A stretch of DNA of 64,000 nucleotides, taken from NCBI RefSeq assembly GCF_003314975.1, contig NZ_QNRF01000002.1, positions 372,001 through 436,000 of the forward strand, given 5' to 3'. Both the position numbers and the translations under genes were made by a program. Under the pieces are notes generated by a model. It made no database searches. It saw only the letters and a list, made by a program, of their open reading frames with translations, and was not told the DNA's origin. Source of the stretch: Marinomonas aquiplantarum. GTDB lineage: Bacteria; Pseudomonadota; Gammaproteobacteria; Pseudomonadales; Marinomonadaceae. This document shows positions 9,292-16,859 of this stretch, one piece after another. Positions within the stretch are counted from its first letter, which is position 1. Every line of letters begins with the position of its first letter.

Positions 9292-9414
9292 ATATCTATT
9301 TGGTCATGCGAATGGGTCGTGTGATTAGTTTTAACTAAGCTAATCGTAATAATGGTGGACGTTTTAAGCGAATAGCTTGTGTTTTTGTTGTTTCACTTCA
9401 TTGACTCTAATAAT

Positions 9415-9443
9415 AAAAAGGCGGTAATGAATACCGCCTTTTT
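9415..9443. terminator. bidirectional terminator
   Basis: AAAAAGGCGGTA and TACCGCCTTTTT form a 12-bp stem with a 5-base loop between convergent genes. It has T-runs on both strands and probably ends both the small membrane protein gene and the proXWV operon. Confidence 0.88.
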
Positions 9444-9458
9444 CATGCAAGATTGTCG

Positions 9459-10646
9459 TTATGCAGCATCAAAGCTTGGACTTAATACCTCAGCAAGAGC
9501 GTCATTTGATAAGCTACCAATGACTTGATTATCACTGTCGAGCACAGGTAATAGATGATGGTCTGTTAACAGTGCGAGTGGTAATACGCTTTGTAAGTAG
9601 TCTTTCTTTTTGACACTCGTTTGATGCAAGAGTGGTGAGTCGATTTGACCTGCTTGGTAAGCGGCTAAACGATTCTTACTGACCACGCCTTGGAGCTGAT
9701 TGTTTTTGGTCCAAATTAAGGTGTCATGCTTATTGAATGCGTCTTGTAAGCCTTCCTCTGAGTCACAATCGACTATTTTGTCTTTGCTACGATCCATGAT
9801 GTGTTTCACTTTCAAAGCTTTAGCGCGGTTTACGTCTTTAGCAAAGTCTCTTACATAGTCATCAACTGGATTGAGGATAATGTCTTCAGGCGTGCCAACT
9901 TGAACCATCTCGCCATCTTTTAATACGGCAATTCGATCCCCTAAGCGTAATGCTTCATCTAAGTCATGGGTAATGAAAATGATGGTTTTCTGCAGCTTAC
10001 CTTGTAATTCAATAAGCTGAGTTTGCATCTCATAGCGGATTAATGGGTCCAGTGCTGAAAAAGCTTCATCCATTAAAAGTATTTCCGCGTCTGTACACAG
10101 AGCTCGTGCTAAACCGACTCGTTGTTGTTGACCGCCAGAAAGTTGGGAAGGATATTGATCTTCATAGCCTTCTAGACCGACAACTTCGAGCCACTCTTTT
10201 GCCTTGGTTTTCCAAACGTTTGGTTTCTCACCTTGAATTGATAAACCATAGCCAACATTGTCGAGGACGCAGTGGTGAGGCATCAGACCAAAATGTTGGA
10301 ACACCATGGACATCTTATGACGACGGAACTCAATTAGCTCTTTCGGACTTAGGGTAAGAATATCGTCACCTTCCACTTTGATCTTACCCGCAGTTGGATC
10401 GATTAAGCGGTTGAAATGACGAATTAAGGTGGATTTACCTGATCCTGATAGCCCCATGATGACAAAAATTTCACCGCGATTAACGGAAAGGTTAATGTCA
10501 CGCAAACCAACAGTGTGACCTGTTTCAGCGAGCACATCACTTTTGCTCATACCTTGGTCGACTTTTGCTAATACTTTTTCAGGGTTGTTACCAAAAATTT
10601 GAGTGAGGGATTCAATTTCAATAAGTGGTGCGGAATTATTGTCCAT
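9459..10646 (-). CDS. proV: glycine betaine/proline ABC transporter ATP-binding protein
   Basis: 395 residues, the ATPase of a ProU-type osmoprotectant importer. Walker A GLSGSGKST, signature LSGGQQQRVGLARAL and Walker B ILLMDEAFSALDP are intact. A pair of CBS domains forms the C-terminal third (about 280-390), which in this family senses ionic strength. Its start overlaps the proW stop by 11 bases, so the two are translationally coupled. Order on the minus strand is proX-proW-proV, unlike E. coli proVWX. Confidence 0.95.
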   Translation of the reverse strand: MDNNSAPLIEIESLTQIFGNNPEKVLAKVDQGMSKSDVLAETGHTVGLRDINLSVNRGEIFVIMGLSGSGKSTLIRHFNRLIDPTAGKIKVEGDDILTLSPKELIEFRRHKMSMVFQHFGLMPHHCVLDNVGYGLSIQGEKPNVWKTKAKEWLEVVGLEGYEDQYPSQLSGGQQQRVGLARALCTDAEILLMDEAFSALDPLIRYEMQTQLIELQGKLQKTIIFITHDLDEALRLGDRIAVLKDGEMVQVGTPEDIILNPVDDYVRDFAKDVNRAKALKVKHIMDRSKDKIVDCDSEEGLQDAFNKHDTLIWTKNNQLQGVVSKNRLAAYQAGQIDSPLLHQTSVKKKDYLQSVLPLALLTDHHLLPVLDSDNQVIGSLSNDALAEVLSPSFDAA

Positions 10647-11538
10647 TTTGATCGCCTCCTAGGTGTTTCTGTGTACGTTTTGCATAACTTTGAGAGACGC
10701 GGTCAAACATGATGGCGAGGGCCACAATGGCTAAGCCATTTAATAAACCCAGGGTGAAATATTGGTTGGTAATGGATTTTAAAACCGGTTGCCCAAGGCC
10801 TTTTACACCAATCATAGAAGCGATAACCACCATAGCGAGTGCCATCATAATGGTTTGGTTAATACCGGCCATAATGGTTGGCATGGCAAGCGGTAGCTGA
10901 ACACCAAATAATCGCTGCTTTGGTGTCGCACCATAGGCTGTGGCAGCTTCTAATGTTTCATGGGGGACTAGGCGTATGCCTAAATTGGTCAAGCGAATGA
11001 CAGGAGGAATGGCATAAATGACCACGGCGATGACGCCAGGGATTTTACCTATACCTAATAACATCACGACAGGAATCAAATAAACGAAGGCTGGCATGGT
11101 CTGCATTATGTCTAAGAAAGGCGTAATGATGGCTTGTGTCCGGTTTGACCGAGCCATCATAATCCCTACGGGGATACCTATGATTATCGCCAAGAAGGTA
11201 CACACAGTAATAATACTGAGCGTTCGCATCGTATTGTCCCACATGCCAAAGTAGCCAATGGCTAATAAAGAAAGGGAGACACCAACACAAAGTTTCCAAG
11301 AGCGGCTCATGAAATAGACTAAGCCAGCTAAAATTCCTAGCACTAACCACCAAGGTGTATTCAGTAGTAAGTTTTCAAACCACACTAGGAAACTTAGTAG
11401 AGGATCGAAGAAGGCTTCGATTTGGTCGCCATAGGCGCGTGAAAAGTCACGGTATGCACCGTCAAGTGTTTTTCGTATTCCCAGAAGTTCTCTGCGGCTC
11501 ATATCGGGAAATTCAGTGAGCCAAGATTGATCAGCCAT
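10636..11538 (-). CDS. proW: glycine betaine/proline ABC transporter permease
   Basis: 300 residues. The inner-membrane permease has about seven helices, starting around residues 55-100, and the EAA-loop region HETLEAATAYGATPKQRLFGVQLPLAMP that contacts ProV. The N-terminal hydrophilic stretch (about 1-45) resembles the long ProW tail. It sits 84 bases after proX, with a strong hairpin in that gap, and overlaps proV. Confidence 0.94.
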   Translation of the reverse strand: MADQSWLTEFPDMSRRELLGIRKTLDGAYRDFSRAYGDQIEAFFDPLLSFLVWFENLLLNTPWWLVLGILAGLVYFMSRSWKLCVGVSLSLLAIGYFGMWDNTMRTLSIITVCTFLAIIIGIPVGIMMARSNRTQAIITPFLDIMQTMPAFVYLIPVVMLLGIGKIPGVIAVVIYAIPPVIRLTNLGIRLVPHETLEAATAYGATPKQRLFGVQLPLAMPTIMAGINQTIMMALAMVVIASMIGVKGLGQPVLKSITNQYFTLGLLNGLAIVALAIMFDRVSQSYAKRTQKHLGGDQNGQ

Positions 11539-11571
11539 AGTATTTTCTTTCGGTTATATCAGGTAGGAAAA

Positions 11572-11602
11572 ATCACGAGCAAGGAGTAGGCTTGCTCGTG
11601 AT
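11572..11602 (-). terminator. hairpin with T-tract between proX and proW
   Basis: On the minus strand ATCACGAGCAAG pairs with CTTGCTCGTGAT over 12 bp with a 7-base loop, followed by TTTTTCC. It lies between co-directional proX and proW and looks like a partial terminator or 3'-end stabiliser. It would leave proX mRNA in excess over proWV, as is usual for binding-protein genes. Confidence 0.75.
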
Positions 11603-11622
11603 GTGGTTGCCATCAGGCAAAC

Positions 11623-12627
11623 TTACAAATTATCAAGCGCTTCCATCAGTTTGTCTTTAACATCCTTGCTAACCCATTTAGACCAAACGTCCTCATGTTC
11701 AAACATAAAGTTCTCTGCAGCATATTGTCCATCTGCTTGGTTTTCTTCGATCCACGCAAGTAAGCCATTCATTTGTTCATTGGTGAAAGAGCGCTTACCT
11801 AAGTAGGCATAAGCCTCAGGGGATTTTTCAGCAAATTCATCCGTAGTAATGGTATACACAGGTGAAGGTGGGTACATAGACACAGTTGGCTCTAAGCAAT
11901 CAGCTAAGGCAATACAGTTGATGAATTCGTCTTTGTTAACGCCAGAGCCAAAGTCGACTTTGACCATCTTGTATTTACCTAGTACGGCCGTTGGCGCCCA
12001 GTAATAACCAAACCAAGGGGCTTTACGCTCATAAGCTTTGGCGATGGAACCTGCTAAGCCAGCGCCAGAACCTGGATCAATTAATTCAAATCCGGCGTCG
12101 TCTAATTTCAAGGCACGGAATAAGTTCGCGCTAGAGATCTGGCAGCCCCAGCCAGCAGGGCAACCATAAAAACCGGATACACTGTCGTCTTCAGGGTGTG
12201 GGAATTCTTTTGCGTGCTTGATAACACCTTCAATGGTTGCAAGCTCTGGGTCTTCTTCGACCATGTAAGCAGGTACCCAGAAACCTTCTTCACCACCGTC
12301 AGACAAAGATTTGCCTGCCAGTTTTAAGCGACCTTCATCAACACCTTGATTCAATACGGCATTGAAGGAGTTGGTCCAAAGTTCCGGAGCAATGTCTGGC
12401 TGACCTTTTTCGATCATTGAGGTGCCAGTAGGCATGGTGTCGCCTGGTACCAATTCAGCGTCACAGTCAAAGCCATTGCTTAGAATGAATTTATCAATGT
12501 TGGCAATCAATGAAGCAGAGCTCCAGTTCATGTCTGCAATGGTGACTTTTCCACATTCATGGTGAGCAGCGAATGCACCTGACGCACCTAGGGTAAGGGC
12601 GGCAGAAAGCAGTAATTTACTTTTCAT
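11623..12627 (-). CDS. proX: glycine betaine/proline-binding periplasmic protein
   Basis: 334 residues, the substrate-binding component of the importer. A signal peptide (MKSKLLLSAALTLGASGAFA, then AHHECG) targets it to the periplasm. The body matches the OpuAC/ProX family: VTIADMNWSSASL at the mature start, MIEKGQPDIAPELWTNSF, and the aromatic APWFGYYWAPTAVLGKYKMV region. First gene of the operon, with AAAGGACAC before the ATG. Its promoter shares a distinctive core with ectA (see 12694-12716). Confidence 0.95.
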   Translation of the reverse strand: MKSKLLLSAALTLGASGAFAAHHECGKVTIADMNWSSASLIANIDKFILSNGFDCDAELVPGDTMPTGTSMIEKGQPDIAPELWTNSFNAVLNQGVDEGRLKLAGKSLSDGGEEGFWVPAYMVEEDPELATIEGVIKHAKEFPHPEDDSVSGFYGCPAGWGCQISSANLFRALKLDDAGFELIDPGSGAGLAGSIAKAYERKAPWFGYYWAPTAVLGKYKMVKVDFGSGVNKDEFINCIALADCLEPTVSMYPPSPVYTITTDEFAEKSPEAYAYLGKRSFTNEQMNGLLAWIEENQADGQYAAENFMFEHEDVWSKWVSKDVKDKLMEALDNL

Positions 12628-12693
12628 AGTTGTGTCCTTTAGTGATGATTTTTATCAAACTTTTTGGTTTGTTTTTATAGGAAACTGACTATT

Positions 12694-12716
12694 AATTTAC
12701 ATCTCTAATCATTATA
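12694..12716 (-). promoter_or_regulatory. proX promoter -10 and overlapping operator
   Basis: On the minus strand TATAAT (12716-12711) runs directly into GATTAGAGATGTAAATT (12710-12694) and AAT. The ectA promoter has TATAATG-TTTAGACATC-AAATTAAT at the same place. The element would cover the transcription start, a typical repressor position. The -35 region is weak. That this is the proX promoter is inferred; the leader would be about 75 bases. Confidence 0.6.
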
Positions 12717-12824
12717 TATCAAATGTTTAGCGCTTTTACTTGTGATTAAATGTATCTAAAACCCTTGGTTTGGTTACTCTTTGAGCGAAAAAAGAGCGTA
12801 TAGGAAGCGGCGTTTTTATGCTGA

Positions 12825-12841
12825 GATTAGAGGTGTAAATT
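12825..12841 (+). promoter_or_regulatory. second copy of proX operator element, inverted
   Basis: GATTAGAGGTGTAAATT matches the element at 12694-12710 in the opposite orientation at 16 of 17 bases, with 114 bases between them. It may be a distal operator for DNA looping, or control the sigma-factor gene that starts at 13001. The rest of the 12628-13000 gap is AT-rich, with nothing else I can identify. Confidence 0.5.
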
Positions 12842-13000
12842 GTTTTTTTATCCGTGTTTGCTAGCGCATTTTGTCGCTCACTACCCACGGCGCTTTTGTG
12901 ACCCCGGTTTGATGAGTTGGCATTCATAAAAAAAACGGTAAGATGTGTTCCAGAATAATCACTTAACAGCGGCATTTTGGCTGACAAAAATTAGTCAATT

Positions 13001-13576
13001 ATGTCCATAGAGGCGCTTTTTTTGTTGGCAAAAAATCATACTACTGAGACATTGGTTAGCTTGCTTGAGCGGGTTGCTCAAAAAGACCAGGCCGCTTTCT
13101 CTGAATTGTATCAAGCGACGCATCGGAAACTTTTTGGCATAGTTTTACGTATCTTATCTAAGCAGGCTTTAGCAGAAGACATTCTACAAGAGGTCTATCT
13201 AACTGTTTGGCAAAAAGCCCCCGCTTTTAACTCGGAAGTGGCTTCTCCAGTGACTTGGTTAGCCACTATTGCTCGTAACAGAGCCATTGATGAAATACGC
13301 AAAACACAATTACCTGAACAGGAAAGCGATGTGGATTTTGACCTTATTCTGGACGACAAGATGAGACCAGAAGAGGCAACTTCACAGCGAAAAGAGCTGC
13401 AAAAACTTGAAACTTGCTTGCAAGGGTTAGAATCTCCAAAAGCGGAGATGATAAAAGCAGCGTATTTAAATGGTGAGTCACGTGAACAGCTATCAAGGCG
13501 CTTTAATCAGCCACTTGGAACTATAAAAACTTGGCTTCACCGTAGCATTAAGCAGCTACAAGGTTGCATGAAATGA
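13001..13576 (+). CDS. ECF-family RNA polymerase sigma factor
   Basis: 191 residues. Region 2 (FSELYQATHRKLFGIVLRIL...AEDILQEVYLTVWQ, then VTWLATIARNRAIDEIRK) and region 4 (LNGESREQLSRRFNQPLGTIKTWLHRSIKQL) are clear, with no region 3, as in ECF factors. The downstream gene overlaps by 13 bases and looks like its RskA-type anti-sigma factor. No good ribosome binding site precedes the ATG at 13001, so the exact start is uncertain. The signal is unknown; the likely target is the DUF7282 gene downstream. Confidence 0.92.
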   Translation: MSIEALFLLAKNHTTETLVSLLERVAQKDQAAFSELYQATHRKLFGIVLRILSKQALAEDILQEVYLTVWQKAPAFNSEVASPVTWLATIARNRAIDEIRKTQLPEQESDVDFDLILDDKMRPEEATSQRKELQKLETCLQGLESPKAEMIKAAYLNGESREQLSRRFNQPLGTIKTWLHRSIKQLQGCMK

Positions 13577-14304
13577 AACACGATTTAGAAAACGAAAATA
13601 TCGATATATTAGCGGCGGAATACGTGCTTGGCACTTTGTCTCAAGATGACAGACAGTGGGTGGCAGACCGTGCTCAGCAAGATAATGATTTACAACAAGC
13701 CATTGATCGCTGGCAGGCACATTTTGTCGGATTAAATGAGTATGTCACGGACGAGCGCCCTAGAGCTGATTTATTAGCAGACATACTGGCAAAAATTCCT
13801 GCTCAGTCCGAGTCGGAAGTGCGAACACTTGGGCGAGATGAATTAAGCCTACTTCGTCAGCAATTGTCTCGTTGGCGACGACTGACCTTCGCCAGTGTTG
13901 CTATGGCAGCGTGTTTGCTGGTGATGTTGGTGATTAATCCATTTACCTCAACATCACCTGAGTCGCCTTTTGTTGCTGTTTTTCAGGCTGATGATCAGCA
14001 GCCGGCGTTTATTATGTCATTGAATCTGGAGACTCGAGCGTTAACCGTGCGTTCAGTAACGGCTAAAAATCCACAAGGAAAGACCTATCAACTTTGGATT
14101 AAGTCGGATGACATTGGTCCAAATCCTCGCTCATTGGGGGTATTAGGCTCTGTTGTGGAACCTATTCATAAACAGGTAGATTTTGATGCCAACATCATTC
14201 GACATGCTACTTTTGGGATCAGTGTTGAACCAGAAGGAGGTTCTCCAACTGGCTTGCCAACGGGGCCTGCTATTCATGGTTGGTTGTATCCAACAGAGAT
14301 TTAA
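13564..14304 (+). CDS. RskA-like transmembrane anti-sigma factor
   Basis: 246 residues. The N-terminal cytoplasmic domain (about 1-85; IDILAAEYVLGTLSQDDR) resembles anti-sigma factors of the RskA type, without the zinc-binding His-Cys motif of ZAS domains. One membrane helix lies at about 101-120 (LTFASVAMAACLLVMLVINPF). The C-terminal domain (about 130-246) has PQGKTYQLWIKSDD...RSLGVL and GISVEPEGGSPTGLPTGPAI, typical of the RskA C-terminal domain. Overlap with the sigma gene implies coupled synthesis. Confidence 0.87.
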   Translation: MHEMKHDLENENIDILAAEYVLGTLSQDDRQWVADRAQQDNDLQQAIDRWQAHFVGLNEYVTDERPRADLLADILAKIPAQSESEVRTLGRDELSLLRQQLSRWRRLTFASVAMAACLLVMLVINPFTSTSPESPFVAVFQADDQQPAFIMSLNLETRALTVRSVTAKNPQGKTYQLWIKSDDIGPNPRSLGVLGSVVEPIHKQVDFDANIIRHATFGISVEPEGGSPTGLPTGPAIHGWLYPTEI

Positions 14305-14379
14305 GGGAAATTATTTTCAATAAAGATATCATTAAAAATCAATGGCTTGAGATTTTTATTTTAAAAAATAAACTCAGCT

Positions 14380-14407
14380 TGAAACTTTTTTCATCGCCTC
14401 TCGTAAC
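14380..14407 (+). promoter_or_regulatory. candidate ECF-type promoter of DUF7282 gene
   Basis: TGAAAC (14380-14385) and CGTAAC (14402-14407) are 16 bases apart. This is the AAC/CGT pattern common to ECF sigma promoters. It lies about 45 bases before the downstream ATG and directly after a sigma/anti-sigma pair. No equivalent pair is obvious ahead of the sigma gene itself. Confidence 0.5.
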
Positions 14408-14451
14408 TTAATAGGAGCAAGTAATTTTTTTAATCTGATTAGAGGTTTGTT

Positions 14452-14883
14452 ATGAAAAAATCGATTTCACGTATGACATTGGCATTGGGTGCGTTGGCGA
14501 TCACTGGGGCTGTTTTTGCAGGCCACCACGCAATGGATGATAAGTTGATGGTGAAGGGGAGTAATCAAGACGTCTCTACTGGTACTGTCACGGCGGATTC
14601 TATCATGGCGGCAGAAAACGGCTGGTTGGTGGTACACCGCACCAATAAAAATATGAAACCCGGTCCAGTTGTCGGTCATGCTCCGTTGAAAAAAGGCGAG
14701 AATAGCCAAGTGACAGCGATACTGACAGAGCCTGTAAAACCAGGTCAAATGCTGATGTTGATGTTGCATGGTGAGCAAGGTGGCATGAAAACCGGTATTT
14801 TTGAGTACACTTTAGGGGCGAAAGAAGACGGTCCAATTAAAGTCGATGGGAAATTGGTGATGGATGTTATTACCGCTAAATAA
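14452..14883 (+). CDS. exported DUF7282-domain protein
   Basis: 143 residues with a signal peptide (about 1-23, ending VFAGHH). The body matches DUF7282: GWLVVHRTNKNMKPGPVVGHAPLKKGEN, LMLMLHGEQGGMKTGIFEY, and a C-terminal GPIKVDGKLVMDV. It is methionine-rich and probably periplasmic or extracellular. It follows the sigma/anti-sigma pair behind an ECF-type promoter and is likely a regulon member. A long inverted repeat (GGCCATG 14891-14897, CATGGCC 14929-14935) follows the stop. Biochemical role unknown. Confidence 0.8.
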   Translation: MKKSISRMTLALGALAITGAVFAGHHAMDDKLMVKGSNQDVSTGTVTADSIMAAENGWLVVHRTNKNMKPGPVVGHAPLKKGENSQVTAILTEPVKPGQMLMLMLHGEQGGMKTGIFEYTLGAKEDGPIKVDGKLVMDVITAK

Positions 14884-15052
14884 CCCCTCAGGCCATGGGT
14901 GTAGGCGACTTGATCTTCATGCTTCGCTCATGGCCAATCTCATCACAATTGAATAATTAGGCAGTGTATTAGTAAGACTTCCTCTGCAAATTGATCCAAG
15001 GTGTTTAGACATGCGTAAGCTTACCAGTAAGTATACTATTGGATAGCTTGTT

Positions 15053-15304
15053 ATGACCTTGTTTGAACATGAGATTTCCCGCGTGATTGAAATGGCTTGG
15101 GAAGATAGAACGCCTTTTGAAGCCATTGCCAGAGAATTTGGACTGTCAGAGTCAGAGGTCATTAAATTAATGCGTTCAGAGATGAAAGCGTCCAGTTTTA
15201 GAATGTGGCGAAAGCGTGTTTCTGGGCGTAGTACCAAGCATCTTCATCGTCGCTCTCCAGACGTGATTCGCGCCTACAGTCCAAGTCAATATAAGCCCAG
15301 ATAA
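15053..15304 (+). CDS. TIGR03643 (DUF2805) family protein
   Basis: 83 residues. The whole protein fits this small family: EISRVIEMAWEDRTPFEAIAREFGLSESEVIKLMRSEMK, a helix-turn-helix-like first half, then SFRMWRKRVSGRSTKHLHRRSP and a conserved basic tail. It may bind DNA or RNA, but no function is established. In other genomes the family often occurs near photolyase or cryptochrome genes; here a photolyase lies 8 kb away. Its end is 6 bases from the convergent transporter gene. Confidence 0.85.
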   Translation: MTLFEHEISRVIEMAWEDRTPFEAIAREFGLSESEVIKLMRSEMKASSFRMWRKRVSGRSTKHLHRRSPDVIRAYSPSQYKPR

Positions 15305-15310
15305 GTGAGC

Positions 15311-16492
15311 TTAGATCTCCACCAACCAATAATAGGCATAGCCTGTTATCAAAGCCGGTATGGTTGAATACAGTGTCGCTAACATAGCAGCTTTAGGGGC
15401 AAGTGCGATGGCAGGAAAAAGAGCATCGCCATCATTGCTGATGGCGTTTGCCAGTTGTGCTGATAGAGGAATTGCCCCTTGTAAGTAAAGGCCTGTGACC
15501 ATGATTTGGGGCCCACAGCCTGGTAGTAAGCCAATGGCGGCAGCAACGAAAATGCTGCTCGCACCCCATTGTTGCAAAGCATCTAATAAGCCATCTCCGG
15601 TTGCGTGTAAGAGCAATTCAAAGCACAGAAAGGCGACCACCACCCAGCTGGTAACAAACTGAGTATCCTGAGCTACTTTGCGAATCCAGTGCTTGGGTAG
15701 GCTGTTATCATTTTCTTTTGCCAACTCGGAAAAACGATCACTTTTGGCCGACAGTGCCCACAACAATAAACACGCAAAGCCCGCAATGGCACCCAATGAT
15801 TCGATTAATTGATCCGGCAATCCCAATAGCTTATTAACATCGTGCTGCATGGCCATTAACAAGGCGATCATAGTCACTGGCACAATTAATAAGCACCAGA
15901 AGGCAATGTTGGTACGGCTTACCCAGATATCAAATTGGTTAGGGGCCTTGAGTTGTTTTATTGCGTCAGTGGATTGTTTAGGGGGATCAAGCTGAGGGCT
16001 GGGTAAAAACCAAGTGGTAAATAGTCCCGATATAATTCCGACTAAAATACTAATCGGCAAAACAATCATAGCCTCTTCAGGTCGTTGACTAATTAACAAA
16101 AAAGCAGCGTCTCCCATGGTACTGGTCAAGACGGCGACAACGGCACCAAAACCAATTTTGCCTTGTGTATATTGAGTGATAATGACAATCGCCCCACCAC
16201 AGCCTGGTAAGACGCCCATGACACCGGCGAAAATGACTTCTCTGTAAGGTTTATGGCTCATCCATTGTTTTAGGCCTGAGGTATCAAGGTGGTGACTTAA
16301 GCCGTAATACAGAGCCAGTGTTGCAGCGACAAAGGCTGAGACTTGTAAAAAAGCATCGGACAGCACATTAGCAACCATGCTTTGTAGGCTGGGTGTGAGC
16401 CAGAGTATCAGCACAGCAATGGGTATGAATCCCCGTTTGTTGATATGGATTGCTTGTGCTGCACGATGAATCTTTATTTGGTTAGAAAGCAA
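15311..16492 (-). CDS. putative heavy-metal (manganese?) exporter, ArsP_2/DUF2899 family
   Basis: 393 residues with about ten membrane helices in two related halves. Each half carries a matching signature, GVLPGCGGAIVIITQYTQG (about residues 95-113) and GLLPGCGPQIMVTGLYLQG (about 315-333), followed by STMGDAAF or SNDGDALF. This is the PF11449 pattern of 10-helix putative metal exporters, often annotated as manganese transporters. The apparent start is TTG at 16492; no in-frame ATG precedes the first helix. A Fur-like box lies just upstream, supporting metal regulation. The substrate is inference. Confidence 0.82.
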   Translation of the reverse strand: MLSNQIKIHRAAQAIHINKRGFIPIAVLILWLTPSLQSMVANVLSDAFLQVSAFVAATLALYYGLSHHLDTSGLKQWMSHKPYREVIFAGVMGVLPGCGGAIVIITQYTQGKIGFGAVVAVLTSTMGDAAFLLISQRPEEAMIVLPISILVGIISGLFTTWFLPSPQLDPPKQSTDAIKQLKAPNQFDIWVSRTNIAFWCLLIVPVTMIALLMAMQHDVNKLLGLPDQLIESLGAIAGFACLLLWALSAKSDRFSELAKENDNSLPKHWIRKVAQDTQFVTSWVVVAFLCFELLLHATGDGLLDALQQWGASSIFVAAAIGLLPGCGPQIMVTGLYLQGAIPLSAQLANAISNDGDALFPAIALAPKAAMLATLYSTIPALITGYAYYWLVEI

Positions 16493-16518
16493 GCTTATGG
16501 CCTATTTGGTTATGCTAA

Positions 16519-16533
16519 TAAAAATAATTATCA
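16519..16533 (-). promoter_or_regulatory. Fur-like box upstream of metal exporter
   Basis: On the minus strand TGATAATTATTTTTA resembles the 7-1-7 Fur site (TGATAATnATTATCA), matching at 12 of 14 defined positions. It lies 27 bases before the start codon, where it could cover the promoter. A Mur/Fur-type regulator responding to Fe or Mn is possible. Confidence 0.5.
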
Positions 16534-16766
16534 TTTATATATGAAATAATTCAAGCTATTTATTTATGAAGATGTGTAAAGCGTTGTGATGGTAGGTAAG
16601 TCGTACTAAGTGTAAGAAAGCGTATAGGCTGGATTTCGTCATAGCGCTACTTTGAGAAGCTGTACTATTGGTTTTAAACGGTGGCGAAAGCCTTTGATCA
16701 AGACGTTTGAACGTCTCGTATGAGGTTACTTTGTACTTTGATTGCGAAAGGAATACAAAAGAGAAA

Positions 16767-16792
16767 AAAGGCGATAAATGTTTATCGCCTTT
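16767..16792 (-). terminator. terminator of xseB-ispA-dxs
   Basis: AAAGGCGATAAA and TTTATCGCCTTT form a 12-bp stem; on the minus strand it is followed by a T-run. A second hairpin with a 9-bp stem (CACACCACA / TGTGGTGTG, 16806-16828) precedes it. Both lie downstream of dxs. The rest of the 16493-16859 gap shows nothing beyond the Fur-like box. Confidence 0.8.
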
Positions 16793-16859
16793 CAATTGTT
16801 TGCAGCACACCACAATAACTGTGGTGTGTGTTGTTCTTTCTAACCTAAGGAAATAAAGG

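Noticed and set aside
12736-12987. 83-residue minus-strand open frame upstream of proX
   Set aside because: No ribosome binding site, low-complexity composition, and it covers the promoter region with the inverted operator copies.
14891-14935. Third copy of the structured intergenic element after the DUF7282 gene
   Set aside because: It has terminal GGCCATG/CATGGCC but none of the conserved core of copies A and B.
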